Shown in pieces: positions 46,770-55,996 of a stretch of 64,000 nt of DNA. The DNA is taken from assembly GCA_036835325.1 (NCBI GenBank), contig DAITMF010000006.1, positions 18,556-82,555 of the forward strand, given 5' to 3'. Numbering within the stretch: position 1 is the first letter of the stretch; every line of letters starts with the position of its first letter. The translations under genes and the position numbers were made by a program. The notes under the pieces are model-generated. The model ran no database searches. It saw only the letters and a program-made list of their open reading frames with translations, and had not been told where the DNA came from. This DNA comes from CAMCHP01 sp036835325 (GTDB lineage: Bacteria; Bacteroidota; Bacteroidia; Flavobacteriales_D; Sanyastnellaceae).

Positions 46770-47726
46770 TCAAATGAAGTCGTGCTCCTTTAGCATCCGT
46801 CCATTCACCTTAATCTTGGTATCGAGGTAATACTCCAACTCGTAGATGCCATTTGTGTAATAGAACCTGATTTTCATGGGGATGGTCGCCAATGATGCCA
46901 AGTGCTCTTTACGGATGTCGAGGTAGAAATTGGCCAAAGTATTGACCTCATTGGGGAATAAGGGCGTCGTTGCCGGAATGTTGAGCACGGCCTGGCCACG
47001 CTGTTCTTTTCTAAAGTAGCGCGAAATAACCTGTCCGTAGCGGCAATCGCTGTAAACCGTATACGGGAGTTTCAGGATGGTTTTGTACGTTGTTTCGATG
47101 GTTCGGCTGATGTTCTGCACATCGAGTACAAGCCGTAAGCGGTAGCTAACTACTTTATCATCGCGCATTTCGCTGACTTCACCCTTGAATTCGACAGGGA
47201 GAAGCTTCAGTTGTGTTGTACTGACTCGGTTGAACAGGTCGCGCACCTCGTACTCGGCCATTGGCTGAGATTCGAAATTGAAGCGCTTATAGTATCGGCC
47301 ATCGCTGGCCATGTGAGGAGCCTCAATCGAACGAGGAATGCGCACCACATAAATGCTCTGACTCACCTTGTTTTGAACGCGTATAACGTCAATAGTCAGG
47401 TCGGGAATGCGCCGGTTGATTTTTGAATTGATGACCTGCTCAAGCCATTCTTTTGAGAAGTCATTGCCGTCGACGAACGAGTATCCGGCGGCTTTGTGGT
47501 TTGATTCGGTTAGGCCATAAATGATGATGCCGCCATCAGAGTTGGCCATGCAACTGACATCTTTGCTGATTTCCTTTTTGCGGCTGTCGCTCCAGCCAAG
47601 GGCCTCGGCAGCCTTAAATTCAAGGTGGATAGATTCTTCTGCTTGCGAACGAATGAGGTAATCGAGGTGAGCCTTGGTGTATTTCTTTACCTTCAGCGGG
47701 TACTCGATTCGGATTTCATTCTTCAT
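46770..47726 (-). CDS. AlbA_2 (Schlafen-type) domain protein
   Basis: A 318-residue cytoplasmic protein. Residues about 15-160 form an AlbA_2/Schlafen-type domain: HLDYLIRSQAEESIHLEFK with the conserved E...LEFK pattern, KKEISKDVSCMANSDGGIIIYG and YVVRIPRSIEAPHM, then GRYYKRFNFESQPMAEYEV. The second half (about 165-318) lacks the RecG/HATPase-like C-terminal parts often joined to AlbA_2 and is a beta-rich region I do not recognise. AlbA_2 proteins are proposed nucleic-acid binding or nuclease factors; some related proteins act in tRNA cleavage or defence. Overlaps the HEAT-like gene by 4 nt. Confidence 0.8.
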   Translation of the reverse strand: MKNEIRIEYPLKVKKYTKAHLDYLIRSQAEESIHLEFKAAEALGWSDSRKKEISKDVSCMANSDGGIIIYGLTESNHKAAGYSFVDGNDFSKEWLEQVINSKINRRIPDLTIDVIRVQNKVSQSIYVVRIPRSIEAPHMASDGRYYKRFNFESQPMAEYEVRDLFNRVSTTQLKLLPVEFKGEVSEMRDDKVVSYRLRLVLDVQNISRTIETTYKTILKLPYTVYSDCRYGQVISRYFRKEQRGQAVLNIPATTPLFPNEVNTLANFYLDIRKEHLASLATIPMKIRFYYTNGIYELEYYLDTKIKVNGRMLKEHDFI

Positions 47727-48280
47727 GGCGCAGGACGGTCACGCTCGTACTGTGCGAGCACCTGAAAGATACTCAAAGCAATGTCGTACACCTCGTGTCC
47801 TGAATCTTTGTGCTTTTCCAAGAATGCACGGATTTCAATAAGTGCTTGGTAGAGCGATTCTTCTTCGGGTTCTTGAGTCAGGCTATCGAGAAGGGTCAAG
47901 GATTCAATGGCCGTCATGTAGTCTCCTTCGAGGGCGCATCGGGTGATGGTATCAACTGCTTCGGCGCCTTGAAAACCTGAATTCCACATAAAGCTCATGA
48001 TTGAAGCCCGCTGGTTTCGAAAGGCCTCGTCGTCGAGGGCCTCGATGAAAACCTCTTCTGCTTCGCTTACCTTCAAAGAGGAGAGCACTTCAGCCAGCTT
48101 TTCGCGGATGTCATCCGATGGTGTGTCTCGAAATAGCTCAAGCAAGGGGTGAACCATATCGCCGGTACCGTCGTCGGTGATGGTTTTCAGGGCTGACAAG
48201 ACTTTTTTCTTGTCGGTTGACCGCAAATCAACCAAAAGGGCAGCCTGTCTCTTCGATTGCTGTTTTTCCTTTGCATCCAT
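47723..48280 (-). CDS. HEAT-repeat-like all-helical protein
   Basis: 185 residues from ATG 48280, which is four bases behind a TATCTTTG box; the reading frame opens seven codons earlier. A basic N-terminus (MDAKEKQQSKRQAAL) precedes paired helices with HEAT-like spacing (KVLSALKTITDDGTGDMVHPLLELF and EKLAEVLSSLKVSEAEEVFIEAL, quoted in part), probably four to five repeats. Such proteins are usually scaffolds. Its stop overlaps the AlbA_2 start (ATGA), so the two proteins are made together and may interact. acs lies 61 nt upstream on the same strand. Confidence 0.7.
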   Translation of the reverse strand: MDAKEKQQSKRQAALLVDLRSTDKKKVLSALKTITDDGTGDMVHPLLELFRDTPSDDIREKLAEVLSSLKVSEAEEVFIEALDDEAFRNQRASIMSFMWNSGFQGAEAVDTITRCALEGDYMTAIESLTLLDSLTQEPEEESLYQALIEIRAFLEKHKDSGHEVYDIALSIFQVLAQYERDRPAP

Positions 48281-48284
48281 GGTA

Positions 48285-48292
48285 CAAAGATA
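48285..48292 (-). promoter_or_regulatory. -7 box TATCTTTG, 4 nt before the HEAT-like gene
   Basis: Exact TAnnTTTG match on the minus strand; four bases (tacc) before the ATG at 48280. It suggests the HEAT-AlbA_2 pair has its own promoter separate from acs. Confidence 0.5.
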
Positions 48293-48341
48293 AGCACTCA
48301 AGAGGCCCGCTGCCTTTCAGGAGTTAAATTTAAACCGCGCT

Positions 48342-50243
48342 TTACAAAGCGCCTTCTTTGATGATGTCAACAACATCCGGATCAAGCAGGGTAGAGGTGT
48401 CTCCAAGATTTGAAGTGTCGCCCTCAGCTACTTTTCTCAAGATACGTCGCATGATTTTCCCTGAACGTGTTTTGGGTAACCCGGGTACGAACTGAATCTT
48501 GTCGGGCTTTGCGATTTTCCCGATTTCTTTAACGACCGTTTCAACGATTTCACCGCGCAGGCTAACGGGGTCTTTGCATTCATCCTTCAAAATAACATAG
48601 GCATAAATGCCTTGTCCTTTGATATCGTGCGGATACCCTACTACAGCCGATTCGGCAACCTGAGCGTTGGCATTGATGGCGTTTTCAATTTCGGCCGTTC
48701 CGAAACGGTGACCACTAACGTTGATTACATCGTCAACGCGGCCAATGATACGGTACATGCCATCGGCGTCGCGGCGGGCACCGTCGCCGGTGAAATAGTA
48801 CCCTTTGTAGTGTGAGAAGTAGGTCACTCGGCAGCGTTCGTGATCTCCATAGGTTGTGCGGAGCATGCCCGGCCACGGATGTTTGATGCAGAGATACCCT
48901 TCTTGCTCATTGCCTTCGATTTCACGGCCTTCGTTGTCGAGCAACACCGGTTGGATTCCGGGAATCGGTAACCCTGCGTGCGAAGGCTTCATCGGAGAAT
49001 GGCTCCCAAGGCCTGAAATCATGATGCCACCGGTTTCGGTTTGCCACCAGGTATCTACGATAGGGCAGCGCTCTTTGCCCACGTGTATGTAGTACCAGTG
49101 CCAGGCTTCTTCGTTGATGGGTTCACCCACTGACCCAATGACCTTGAGCGAGTCAAGGCTATATGAAAGCACATGGTCATCACCGGCCGCCATCAATGCC
49201 CTTATGGCGGTAGGAGCAGTATAGAATTGGTTTACACCGTACTTGTCGCACACCTGCCAAAACCTTCCGTAATCGGGGTACGACGGCACACCTTCAAACA
49301 TGAGGGTTGTTGTGCCGTTCAAAAGAGGGCCGTAGATGATGTATGAATGTCCGGTAATCCATCCAATGTCAGCGGTGCACCAGTAGATGTCGCTCTCATC
49401 GCATTGGAAAACGTTTTTGAAAGTGTATCCGGCATACACCATGTATCCGCCAACGGTGTGCACCACTCCTTTGGGTTTACCAGTCGAGCCTGAGGTGTAC
49501 AGAATAAAGAGCATGTCTTCGGCGTCCATGGGTTCCGGGGCACATTCTTTGCCAACGGTTGGCAGCTCGTCATGGAGCCAAATATCGCGGCCTTCTTTCA
49601 TGTTCACGGCCCAACGTGTGCGCTCGGTAACAATGACGGTCTCAACGCAGTCGCACTGTTCAAGTGCTTCATCTACAACACGTTTAACCGGAATTTCTTT
49701 GGCACCTCGGTACAAACCATCAGAGGTCAGCACCATTTTCGCCTGCGCATCGTTGATGCGATCGGCCAAGGCCGAAGCCGAGAAACCGGCGAATACGACT
49801 GAATGAACGGCACCAATGCGTGCGCATGCAAGCACAGCCACGGCCAATTCAGGAATCATGGGCATGTAAATGGCTACACGGTCGCCTTTTTGAATGCCGT
49901 GCTTCTTAAGTACGTTCGCGTATTGGCATACGCGTTCATGGAGTTCACGGTAGGTGAGGCGCAGGAATCGCTCTTTGGGGTCATTGGGTTCCCATATCAC
50001 AGCCAGTTTGTTACCCCGTGTTTTGAGGTGACGGTCAAGCGCATTTACTGTGATGTTGGTCTTTCCGCCTTCAAACCAACGGATGTCGGGCGTTTCGAAG
50101 TCGTTGTTGAGAACCCTTTCCCAAGGCTTCATCCATTCAAATTCATTGGCGATTTCAGCCCAAAAGGCTTCCGGATGCTCAACGCTGGTTTGGTACTGCT
50201 CGCGGTACTCGTCGAGCGATTTGATTTGGTAGCTTGGGTTCAT
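48342..50243 (-). CDS. acs: Acetyl-CoA synthetase Acs
   Basis: AMP-forming acetate-CoA ligase, 633 residues. N-terminal ACAS domain (WFEGGKTNITVNALDRH), adenylation core with FILYTSGSTGKPKGVVHT, the TWWQTETGGIMIS acetate-pocket motif, GRVDDVINVSGHR and the C-terminal PKTRSGKIMRRILRK, whose K596 corresponds to the acetylation-regulated catalytic lysine in the family. Converts acetate, ATP and CoA to acetyl-CoA. Divergent from dapF; the 160-nt divergent region has a partial TATTTTG box on the minus strand near 50306-50312. Confidence 0.97.
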   Translation of the reverse strand: MNPSYQIKSLDEYREQYQTSVEHPEAFWAEIANEFEWMKPWERVLNNDFETPDIRWFEGGKTNITVNALDRHLKTRGNKLAVIWEPNDPKERFLRLTYRELHERVCQYANVLKKHGIQKGDRVAIYMPMIPELAVAVLACARIGAVHSVVFAGFSASALADRINDAQAKMVLTSDGLYRGAKEIPVKRVVDEALEQCDCVETVIVTERTRWAVNMKEGRDIWLHDELPTVGKECAPEPMDAEDMLFILYTSGSTGKPKGVVHTVGGYMVYAGYTFKNVFQCDESDIYWCTADIGWITGHSYIIYGPLLNGTTTLMFEGVPSYPDYGRFWQVCDKYGVNQFYTAPTAIRALMAAGDDHVLSYSLDSLKVIGSVGEPINEEAWHWYYIHVGKERCPIVDTWWQTETGGIMISGLGSHSPMKPSHAGLPIPGIQPVLLDNEGREIEGNEQEGYLCIKHPWPGMLRTTYGDHERCRVTYFSHYKGYYFTGDGARRDADGMYRIIGRVDDVINVSGHRFGTAEIENAINANAQVAESAVVGYPHDIKGQGIYAYVILKDECKDPVSLRGEIVETVVKEIGKIAKPDKIQFVPGLPKTRSGKIMRRILRKVAEGDTSNLGDTSTLLDPDVVDIIKEGAL

Positions 50244-50390
50244 TAACCGATGGAGGTATTTCAGAAAATCACTGACTCACGCACAAAGGCGTTCATTTTC
50301 CGTACCAAAATAGCAAATTCAATTTCTGCCGAAACATGAGGTTTGTCATGTTTGGTTCTCGTGTGCACGTGCGTAGTTGTGCACTTTGGC

Positions 50391-50398
50391 TACCTTTG
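50391..50398 (+). promoter_or_regulatory. -7 box TACCTTTG, 4 nt before dapF GTG
   Basis: Exact TAnnTTTG match with four bases (gccg) before the GTG at 50403; it supports that start and is the likely promoter of the eight-gene run. Confidence 0.5.
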
Positions 50399-50402
50399 GC
50401 CG

Positions 50403-51179
50403 GTGAAGTTGAGCTTTACAAAATACCATGGTACGGGAAATGACTTTGTTATGGTTGATAACCGCGGTGAATCCGTCCGGTTAACACCCCAGCAAATTCG
50501 TTCCATCTGTGCCCGAAGTTTTGGCGTCGGAGCCGATGGCATCATTCTTATTGAAGCGCCTCGCTCGACCAAGTCAATGTTCTACATGAACTACTACAAC
50601 AGCGATGGAAGCCAGTCGTTTTGTGGGAATGGAAGCCGTTGCGCCGTGCATTTTGCGCACCAACTCGGAGTGTTTACGACCGGCAACAAGTTCGAGGCCA
50701 TTGACGGCCTTCACCAGGCACACATTCATGAGGGTGGGTTCATTGACATTGCCATGGGCGATACCCCCGCGCCTGAGGCCATACCTGAAGGCTTTTTCGT
50801 GAATACAGGCTCGCCACACGTGCTGATCTATGTCGACAACGTTGACGAAACCGATGTCGATCGCATGGGCGCTTTGCTTCGTTACAGCGGTCGATGGGGT
50901 GAAGCAGGTACCAATGTAAATTTCATTGAACGTTCTGAAGTGGGCATCAGAATGCGCACGTATGAGCGCGGAGTTGAAGCCGAAACCTACAGCTGCGGCA
51001 CGGGAGCAACGGCAGTAGCGATTACCGATTCGCTCATTCACGGCGGAAATGAACGCCGCATCACCACACGTGGTGGCGAACTTACCGTACGGTTCAAAAA
51101 AAGCAAGAATGGCTATGCGTCGATCTGGTTGGGTGGTCCGGCAAAACCTGTTTTCACGGGCAATATTGAGGTGCAATGA
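50403..51179 (+). CDS. dapF: Diaminopimelate epimerase DapF
   Basis: Converts LL- to meso-diaminopimelate for lysine and peptidoglycan. The GTG at 50403 yields MKLSFTKYHGTGNDFVMVD, the standard N-terminus, and a normal 258 residues; the frame extends 60 nt upstream from a TTG but without homology. The two catalytic cysteines are C74 (SQSFCGNGSRC) and C198 (SCGTGATAVAI). A TACCTTTG box lies four bases before the start. First gene of a dense plus-strand run ending at 59391; dapA, an earlier step of the same pathway, is at 60.8 kb. Confidence 0.95.
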   Translation: MKLSFTKYHGTGNDFVMVDNRGESVRLTPQQIRSICARSFGVGADGIILIEAPRSTKSMFYMNYYNSDGSQSFCGNGSRCAVHFAHQLGVFTTGNKFEAIDGLHQAHIHEGGFIDIAMGDTPAPEAIPEGFFVNTGSPHVLIYVDNVDETDVDRMGALLRYSGRWGEAGTNVNFIERSEVGIRMRTYERGVEAETYSCGTGATAVAITDSLIHGGNERRITTRGGELTVRFKKSKNGYASIWLGGPAKPVFTGNIEVQ

Positions 51180-52021
51180 TTCTGGTAGCCGATAGCGGTT
51201 CAACCAAAACCCACTGGAGGTTCATCGATCCCGATGGAGCAATTCAGCAGTTGCACACCGCCGGTCTCAACCCTTATTTCATTACCGACGACGATTTGGC
51301 CAAAGCCATACAAGAAGGGCCGGCCAACCTTTTGCCTGCTGAAGCTGTGAGCGAATTGCATTTCTATGGGTCGGGTTTGGGTGCTCCTGAGCCCATTGCA
51401 CGCCTGCATAAAGTTCTCAGTGAGTTCTTTCCAAATGCCAAGTTGTTCATTGAACACGACCTACTGGGCGCCGCACGCGCTTTGTGTGGTCGCAACGAGG
51501 GTTTGGCCTTAATCCTCGGCACCGGTGCCAATTCGTGCTATTACAATGGCATAGAAATTGTTCAAAATGTGGCGAGTGCCGGGTATATACTTGGCGATGA
51601 AGGCAGCGGCGCCGACCTCGGCAAGCGCTTGATTTCGGCATGGCTGAACGACCGTGTGCCGCATGACCTTGCCGAAGCCTTTTTTAACGCCTACGCACTC
51701 AACCGCGACACTGTGCTCAAAAATGTGTACAGTGGTAGCCGACCGAATCGGTACTTGGCTTCGTTTACTCCCTTCTTGCGCGACCATGCAAAGCATCCTT
51801 ACGTTGCTCAGTTGATTACCGACGCGTTCAACGAACTGTTCGAACGCTACCTTGTCCGATACCCCAAACACCGCGAATTGCCACTCCATGCCTGTGGCTC
51901 CATTGCATGGTATTTTGCACCGCTTTTGCGCTCCGTTGCTGAACAACATGGCATGCACGTCGGCAATACCGTAAAAGAACCCATCGCCGCACTCACCCTT
52001 TACCATCTCGGAGAAGCATGA
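51176..52021 (+). CDS. BadF/BadG-type N-acetylglucosamine kinase-like ATPase
   Basis: A 281-residue actin-fold kinase. Phosphate 1 loop ADSGSTKTHWRF at the N-terminus, phosphate 2 region LGTGANSCYYNG, then GDEGSGADLGKRLI, and an adenosine region near HACGSIAWYFAPLL. This pattern is that of eukaryotic-type GlcNAc kinases and of the BadF/BadG/BcrA/BcrD ATPase family found across Bacteroidota. Probable role: phosphorylation of GlcNAc or a related amino sugar recovered from cell-wall turnover, consistent with the neighbouring dapF; substrate not proved. 4-nt overlaps with genes on both sides. Confidence 0.85.
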   Translation: MILVADSGSTKTHWRFIDPDGAIQQLHTAGLNPYFITDDDLAKAIQEGPANLLPAEAVSELHFYGSGLGAPEPIARLHKVLSEFFPNAKLFIEHDLLGAARALCGRNEGLALILGTGANSCYYNGIEIVQNVASAGYILGDEGSGADLGKRLISAWLNDRVPHDLAEAFFNAYALNRDTVLKNVYSGSRPNRYLASFTPFLRDHAKHPYVAQLITDAFNELFERYLVRYPKHRELPLHACGSIAWYFAPLLRSVAEQHGMHVGNTVKEPIAALTLYHLGEA

Positions 52022-53166
52022 AAAAACTGCTCACCTTTCTCGGCTTGATTCCCTTTGCCCTTGTGGCTGCACCTTTGCTCGGACCAAGCGCCGAAATTTC
52101 AGTTCTGACCTGCTCACCCGGTGATGAACTCTACTCGGTTTTCGGACACTCGGCCATCCGCATTTACGAGCCGGGGAAGATTGATTACGTGTACAACTAC
52201 GGCACCTTCCAGTTCGATGATGATTTTTACGTCAAGTTCGCCCAAGGCAAGTTGAATTACCGACTCAGCCGAAGCAACTTCGAAAGCTTCAACTACGAAT
52301 ACATCATGACGGGAAGGGGGGTGCTTGAGCAAGTCCTCGCGCTCGACTCAGCCACAGCACAAGCCATGTTCGATTTTCTGGAGGTCAATTACCTCCCCGA
52401 AAACCGCTATTACCTGTACGACTTTTTTTACGACAACTGCGCTACCCGAATCCGCGATGTGATTGGCGAGGTAGCCGGTTCGCGCTTGAGCTACAACAGT
52501 GACTTCGCGCCCGACAGTGCGTCGTTCAGAAACATGATTGACCTCTATCTCGTTGGTATGCCATGGGCCGATTTCGGCATCGACATTGCCCTCGGTGCGC
52601 CTTGCGATACGAAGATGGCCGCGCAACAGAACATGTTTTTGCCTGACTATGTGTTTTATGAACTGCAGCAAGCAACCCTCGATGGTGCACCGCTTGTCAA
52701 GGAAGTGCGCGAAATCTTGCCACCACAGTACACCCTCACACCGGCGCCGTTCAGTGCACCGGTAATTGCAGCAGGTAGTGTCACTTTGCTGTTTTTCGTT
52801 TTGTTGATGCTTCAAGTGGTGCGTGGCTCAGCTCCGGTATGGCCGGCGAGGCTGTTCTTGGCGTTAATCGGTTTGGTAGGCATTGCCGTTTTTTTGCTGT
52901 GGTTCGCCACTGATCACGTGACCACAAAGAACAACTTCAACCTTGTTTGGGCCTTTCCGCTGCACCTGATTGCTGCCTTTGCGTGGAATTCCAAAGCGAA
53001 ATTGGCGGTGCTCTACCGAAGAACAGGCTTCTTCGCATACCTGCTTTTGGCCGCATTGGCGTGGTTCTTGCCGCAACAATTGCACAGCGCAGCCTACCTT
53101 TTTCTGGTTGCATTGCTGTTCGTTTTCGCAGCATCGTACATCCGCGAATCGCGAAATTCGGCGTAA
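52018..53166 (+). CDS. DUF4105 (Lnb N-terminal periplasmic) membrane protein
   Basis: A 382-residue protein with a signal segment (LLTFLGLIPFALVAAPLLG), then a DUF4105 domain about 25-230: ISVLTCSPGDELYSVFGHSA (in part), YVYNYGTFQFDDDFYVKFAQG, and YYLYDFFYDNCATRIRDVI with conserved cysteine. Four or five transmembrane helices follow from about residue 240 to the end. The DUF4105 fold is linked to NlpC/P60-like cysteine proteases, with the FGHSA and DNC motifs as possible active-site parts, so a hydrolase at the outer face of the inner membrane is possible. Starts inside the previous stop (ATGA). Confidence 0.88.
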   Translation: MKKLLTFLGLIPFALVAAPLLGPSAEISVLTCSPGDELYSVFGHSAIRIYEPGKIDYVYNYGTFQFDDDFYVKFAQGKLNYRLSRSNFESFNYEYIMTGRGVLEQVLALDSATAQAMFDFLEVNYLPENRYYLYDFFYDNCATRIRDVIGEVAGSRLSYNSDFAPDSASFRNMIDLYLVGMPWADFGIDIALGAPCDTKMAAQQNMFLPDYVFYELQQATLDGAPLVKEVREILPPQYTLTPAPFSAPVIAAGSVTLLFFVLLMLQVVRGSAPVWPARLFLALIGLVGIAVFLLWFATDHVTTKNNFNLVWAFPLHLIAAFAWNSKAKLAVLYRRTGFFAYLLLAALAWFLPQQLHSAAYLFLVALLFVFAASYIRESRNSA

Positions 53167-53174
53167 ACTTGCGT

Positions 53175-54743
53175 ATGCAACCTCGACTTCTGGGCGCCTT
53201 CTTGATGCTTGTTTTGCTTTCCGCCTGCCAGCGGGATGAGCCTACGCGTTGGGACATCGACGCCCGCGCGCCCATTGTTACCGGACGCCTTACGTGGAGC
53301 GACCTGCTGGCTGATAGCCTGCTTTCGGTAAGCGACAATAACCTCTTGCATCTACAATGGAAGAATGATCTTGCCGTATTCAACTTGGATACCTTGGTCG
53401 CCATTCCCGACACCATCATTTACAACAGTTTTGACCCGCCGTTTGTAGGTGGGCCCATTCTCATCCCCGCAGGGAGCAACATCCTCAACCGTTCTGAGAA
53501 CCTTACTTTGAAAAGCAATGACGCCTTGCTCAGAGAGGTTCACCTCTCGGCGGGCACACTTACATACACGGTGAATAGCTATGTGAACGGCAGGGTGGAT
53601 GTTAGCTACGCATTGCCCGGAATTCAATTGCCCAACGGACAATCAGCCTTGCTTGATATCACCACCGAACCCGGAAATCAAGCAAACCCATGGTCATACA
53701 CAAGCTCGATTGACATGAGTGGGGTAGAGGTAAATCTCGAAGGTCAAAGCGGTTTTTCGTTCAACCGACTCGAGAGCATTCTACAGGTAGCTGCTTCGCC
53801 AAACAATCAGGCTGATATTCCATTGATGGGCGACGACTCAGTGTCGGTGACTTTGGCGTTCACCGGTGTGCGAGTGGCCTATGCGAAAGGGTATTTTGGT
53901 CAACAGTCGCGAGGGTTCATGGAATCGAACGACCTCGCTGTGCTCGCTGAATTGAGTGGAATGCTCAACTTGGATGGGGTTGACATCCGGCTTGATTTGA
54001 CCAACAATGTGGGTGCTGACTTCAGCATCCGAATGAACCGAATCACGGCTATCGGCAGTGAAACAAACACCCACCTCATCCATCCAATCCTAAATCAATC
54101 GCTCAATCTGACTCGCGCCAGCGATATTAACGGGACAGTGATCGGGCAAACCCAGTCGATCGTACTGAACGACGGCACCTCGAACCTTGAAACATTTTTG
54201 GCTGATATTCCTCAAGCCATTGAGTTTGACGCTGAGTTTGAACTCAATCCGCTCGGAAATGTAACCGGCAGTAACGATTTTATCTACACCGACAACGCCT
54301 TCAAAGCCGAACTCGCCATTGACATTCCGATGGCCTTCGGAAGCAGCGGAATATGGCTTTCCGATACCTTGAACGTAGCCGGTTTCGGGGGTGATATCAA
54401 CGCCAATGCCGCGCTTGAATTGCAGTTTACCAACGCCTTTCCGTTTTCCATTGACAACCTTTCGCTTGAGTACTTGCCCAACGAAGGTGAACGCTTTATG
54501 CTGGTGAGCGGCCTGACCATTGCTTCGGGAAATGCCGTGAGTTTGACCTCGACAGTGCCGGTGGTTTCGAACCAAACAGTCACCCTGAACCGTGATCAGC
54601 TGCACACCATGCGCTCCGGAGGCCGGGTAGTGTTTAGCTTACGCTTTTCAACCTTTGACGGCGCCTATGTGCGTTGTTCCGGCGCTGAGTACATTGATGT
54701 GAAAGGCATTATCGACGGTGCGTTTGAAATCAAATTCGAATGA
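53175..54743 (+). CDS. Outer-membrane-associated lipoprotein, function unknown
   Basis: 522 residues from ATG 53175; the frame remains open 228 nt upstream inside the DUF4105 gene, but only this start gives a lipoprotein signal (LLGAFLMLVLLSACQRDE, lipobox LSAC). The mature part is beta-rich with repeated phrases of the kind LNRSENLTLKSNDALLREV and VNLEGQSGFSFNRL, without a domain I recognise. It is followed, with a 4-nt overlap, by a DUF5723 barrel-like protein; lipoprotein plus DUF5723 pairs recur in Bacteroidota and the two may form one envelope complex. Confidence 0.75.
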   Translation: MQPRLLGAFLMLVLLSACQRDEPTRWDIDARAPIVTGRLTWSDLLADSLLSVSDNNLLHLQWKNDLAVFNLDTLVAIPDTIIYNSFDPPFVGGPILIPAGSNILNRSENLTLKSNDALLREVHLSAGTLTYTVNSYVNGRVDVSYALPGIQLPNGQSALLDITTEPGNQANPWSYTSSIDMSGVEVNLEGQSGFSFNRLESILQVAASPNNQADIPLMGDDSVSVTLAFTGVRVAYAKGYFGQQSRGFMESNDLAVLAELSGMLNLDGVDIRLDLTNNVGADFSIRMNRITAIGSETNTHLIHPILNQSLNLTRASDINGTVIGQTQSIVLNDGTSNLETFLADIPQAIEFDAEFELNPLGNVTGSNDFIYTDNAFKAELAIDIPMAFGSSGIWLSDTLNVAGFGGDINANAALELQFTNAFPFSIDNLSLEYLPNEGERFMLVSGLTIASGNAVSLTSTVPVVSNQTVTLNRDQLHTMRSGGRVVFSLRFSTFDGAYVRCSGAEYIDVKGIIDGAFEIKFE

Positions 54744-55996
54744 AGCACATTGCCGCCATAGCACTGTTGGTTTCGTTGGCGTTCACGTCGAATGCGCAGC
54801 GGTTATGGCTGATGGAAGGCGATAGCACGCTCTTTTCGTCGCAGGCGTTGATTGATGTCAGCGGCTCCGCCGGATGGCAATCGAATGCGCTCGAACGACA
54901 GATGGTTGAGAAGCTCGCCTTCGGCGGATACATTGACCGCGACTTGATCAATCGGCAATCGGAGCGCATCGACGACTTTCTGCGGGCCTCAGCAGGTTAT
55001 GAAACCCAGATTCGTTTTTGGCTCATGCGCGACACCCTGTTTGCCAACCGTCCGTGGGCGTGGCAAGCGCAAATCGAGAACCACCGCGAATTGTCGCTCG
55101 CTGTGCACGGAGACTTCTACAACCTTGTTTTCAAAGGAAACAACCCCGACTACCTCGGCACCGATGCCCAAATCGGTGAAACGTGGTTCGATGCGGCGGC
55201 CTTTCAGAAAATTGGCTTCGGCATGGTGCACAAACCCACACTTTCGGGGTTCGTGGTGAGCTTGGTTAACGGACAGTCGTTTGAGCGTTTTTACCTCACT
55301 GACGGATTTGTGTTCACCTCTGAGAGTGCTGACAGTGTTTCGGTATCGGCGCGAGGGACACGCTATTCTTCTGAGAACCTTGGCGCATCGATTGGAAGCG
55401 GGTATGGAATTGGAGCCGCGCTCGACGCTCATTTCAATCTACCGTTGAAAGAAGCAAAGGGATTTGTTTCGGTTGGGGTGCGTAACCTCGGTTTCGTCGC
55501 ATGGAACCAATCTTCACTCACCCGCAGCATCGATACATTGTACACCTTCACCGGCGTCAACATTGCCGATGCCATTTCCGACGAAAACAACGCTTTGCCC
55601 GAGTTTTCAGACAGCACGCTCTTCCCCACAGAAACAGGTCAACTCACGCGCTGGCTACCCGGTTACGCTTGGACGCGGCTGATGCACTCCATCGGAGACC
55701 GCGATTTTTTCGAAATTGAGATGGTGTTCAGGCCGGTTAATGCGTTTATTCCGCAATTCAGTGCAGGATACCATTATCGCTTGCGCGGACGTGCACTGAT
55801 TGGTGCAACGGCCGTTTTTGGAGGATTCGGCAATTTGCGGTTTCATGCATCGGCTGAGAAATGGATGGGCCGTCATTGGTTTGCGGCAATTGACATCGGC
55901 GATGTGCACGGTTGGGTGTCAAAACGCGGCATGTCAACTTCGGCAGCGCTGCGATTAACTTATGTATTACGACGAAATGAAGCAGTATCTAGATAA
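54740..55996 (+). CDS. DUF5723-like outer-membrane protein
   Basis: A 418-residue exported protein (signal HIAAIALLVSLAFTSNAQ). Amphipathic strands such as LSLAVHGDFYNLVFKGN, YGIGAALDAHFNLPL, GFVSVGVRNLGFVAW and FIPQFSAGYHYRLRGRA point to an outer-membrane barrel of the PorV/FadL type, in the style of DUF5723. The end of this gene overlaps kdsA by 20 nt or more. Specific role unknown. Confidence 0.75.
   Translation: MKHIAAIALLVSLAFTSNAQRLWLMEGDSTLFSSQALIDVSGSAGWQSNALERQMVEKLAFGGYIDRDLINRQSERIDDFLRASAGYETQIRFWLMRDTLFANRPWAWQAQIENHRELSLAVHGDFYNLVFKGNNPDYLGTDAQIGETWFDAAAFQKIGFGMVHKPTLSGFVVSLVNGQSFERFYLTDGFVFTSESADSVSVSARGTRYSSENLGASIGSGYGIGAALDAHFNLPLKEAKGFVSVGVRNLGFVAWNQSSLTRSIDTLYTFTGVNIADAISDENNALPEFSDSTLFPTETGQLTRWLPGYAWTRLMHSIGDRDFFEIEMVFRPVNAFIPQFSAGYHYRLRGRALIGATAVFGGFGNLRFHASAEKWMGRHWFAAIDIGDVHGWVSKRGMSTSAALRLTYVLRRNEAVSR

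Noticed and set aside
46770..48280. AlbA_2/HEAT pair as a proven defence system
   Set aside because: No toxin, phage or mobile context; they sit beside acs in ordinary chromosomal DNA, so defence is only a hypothesis.
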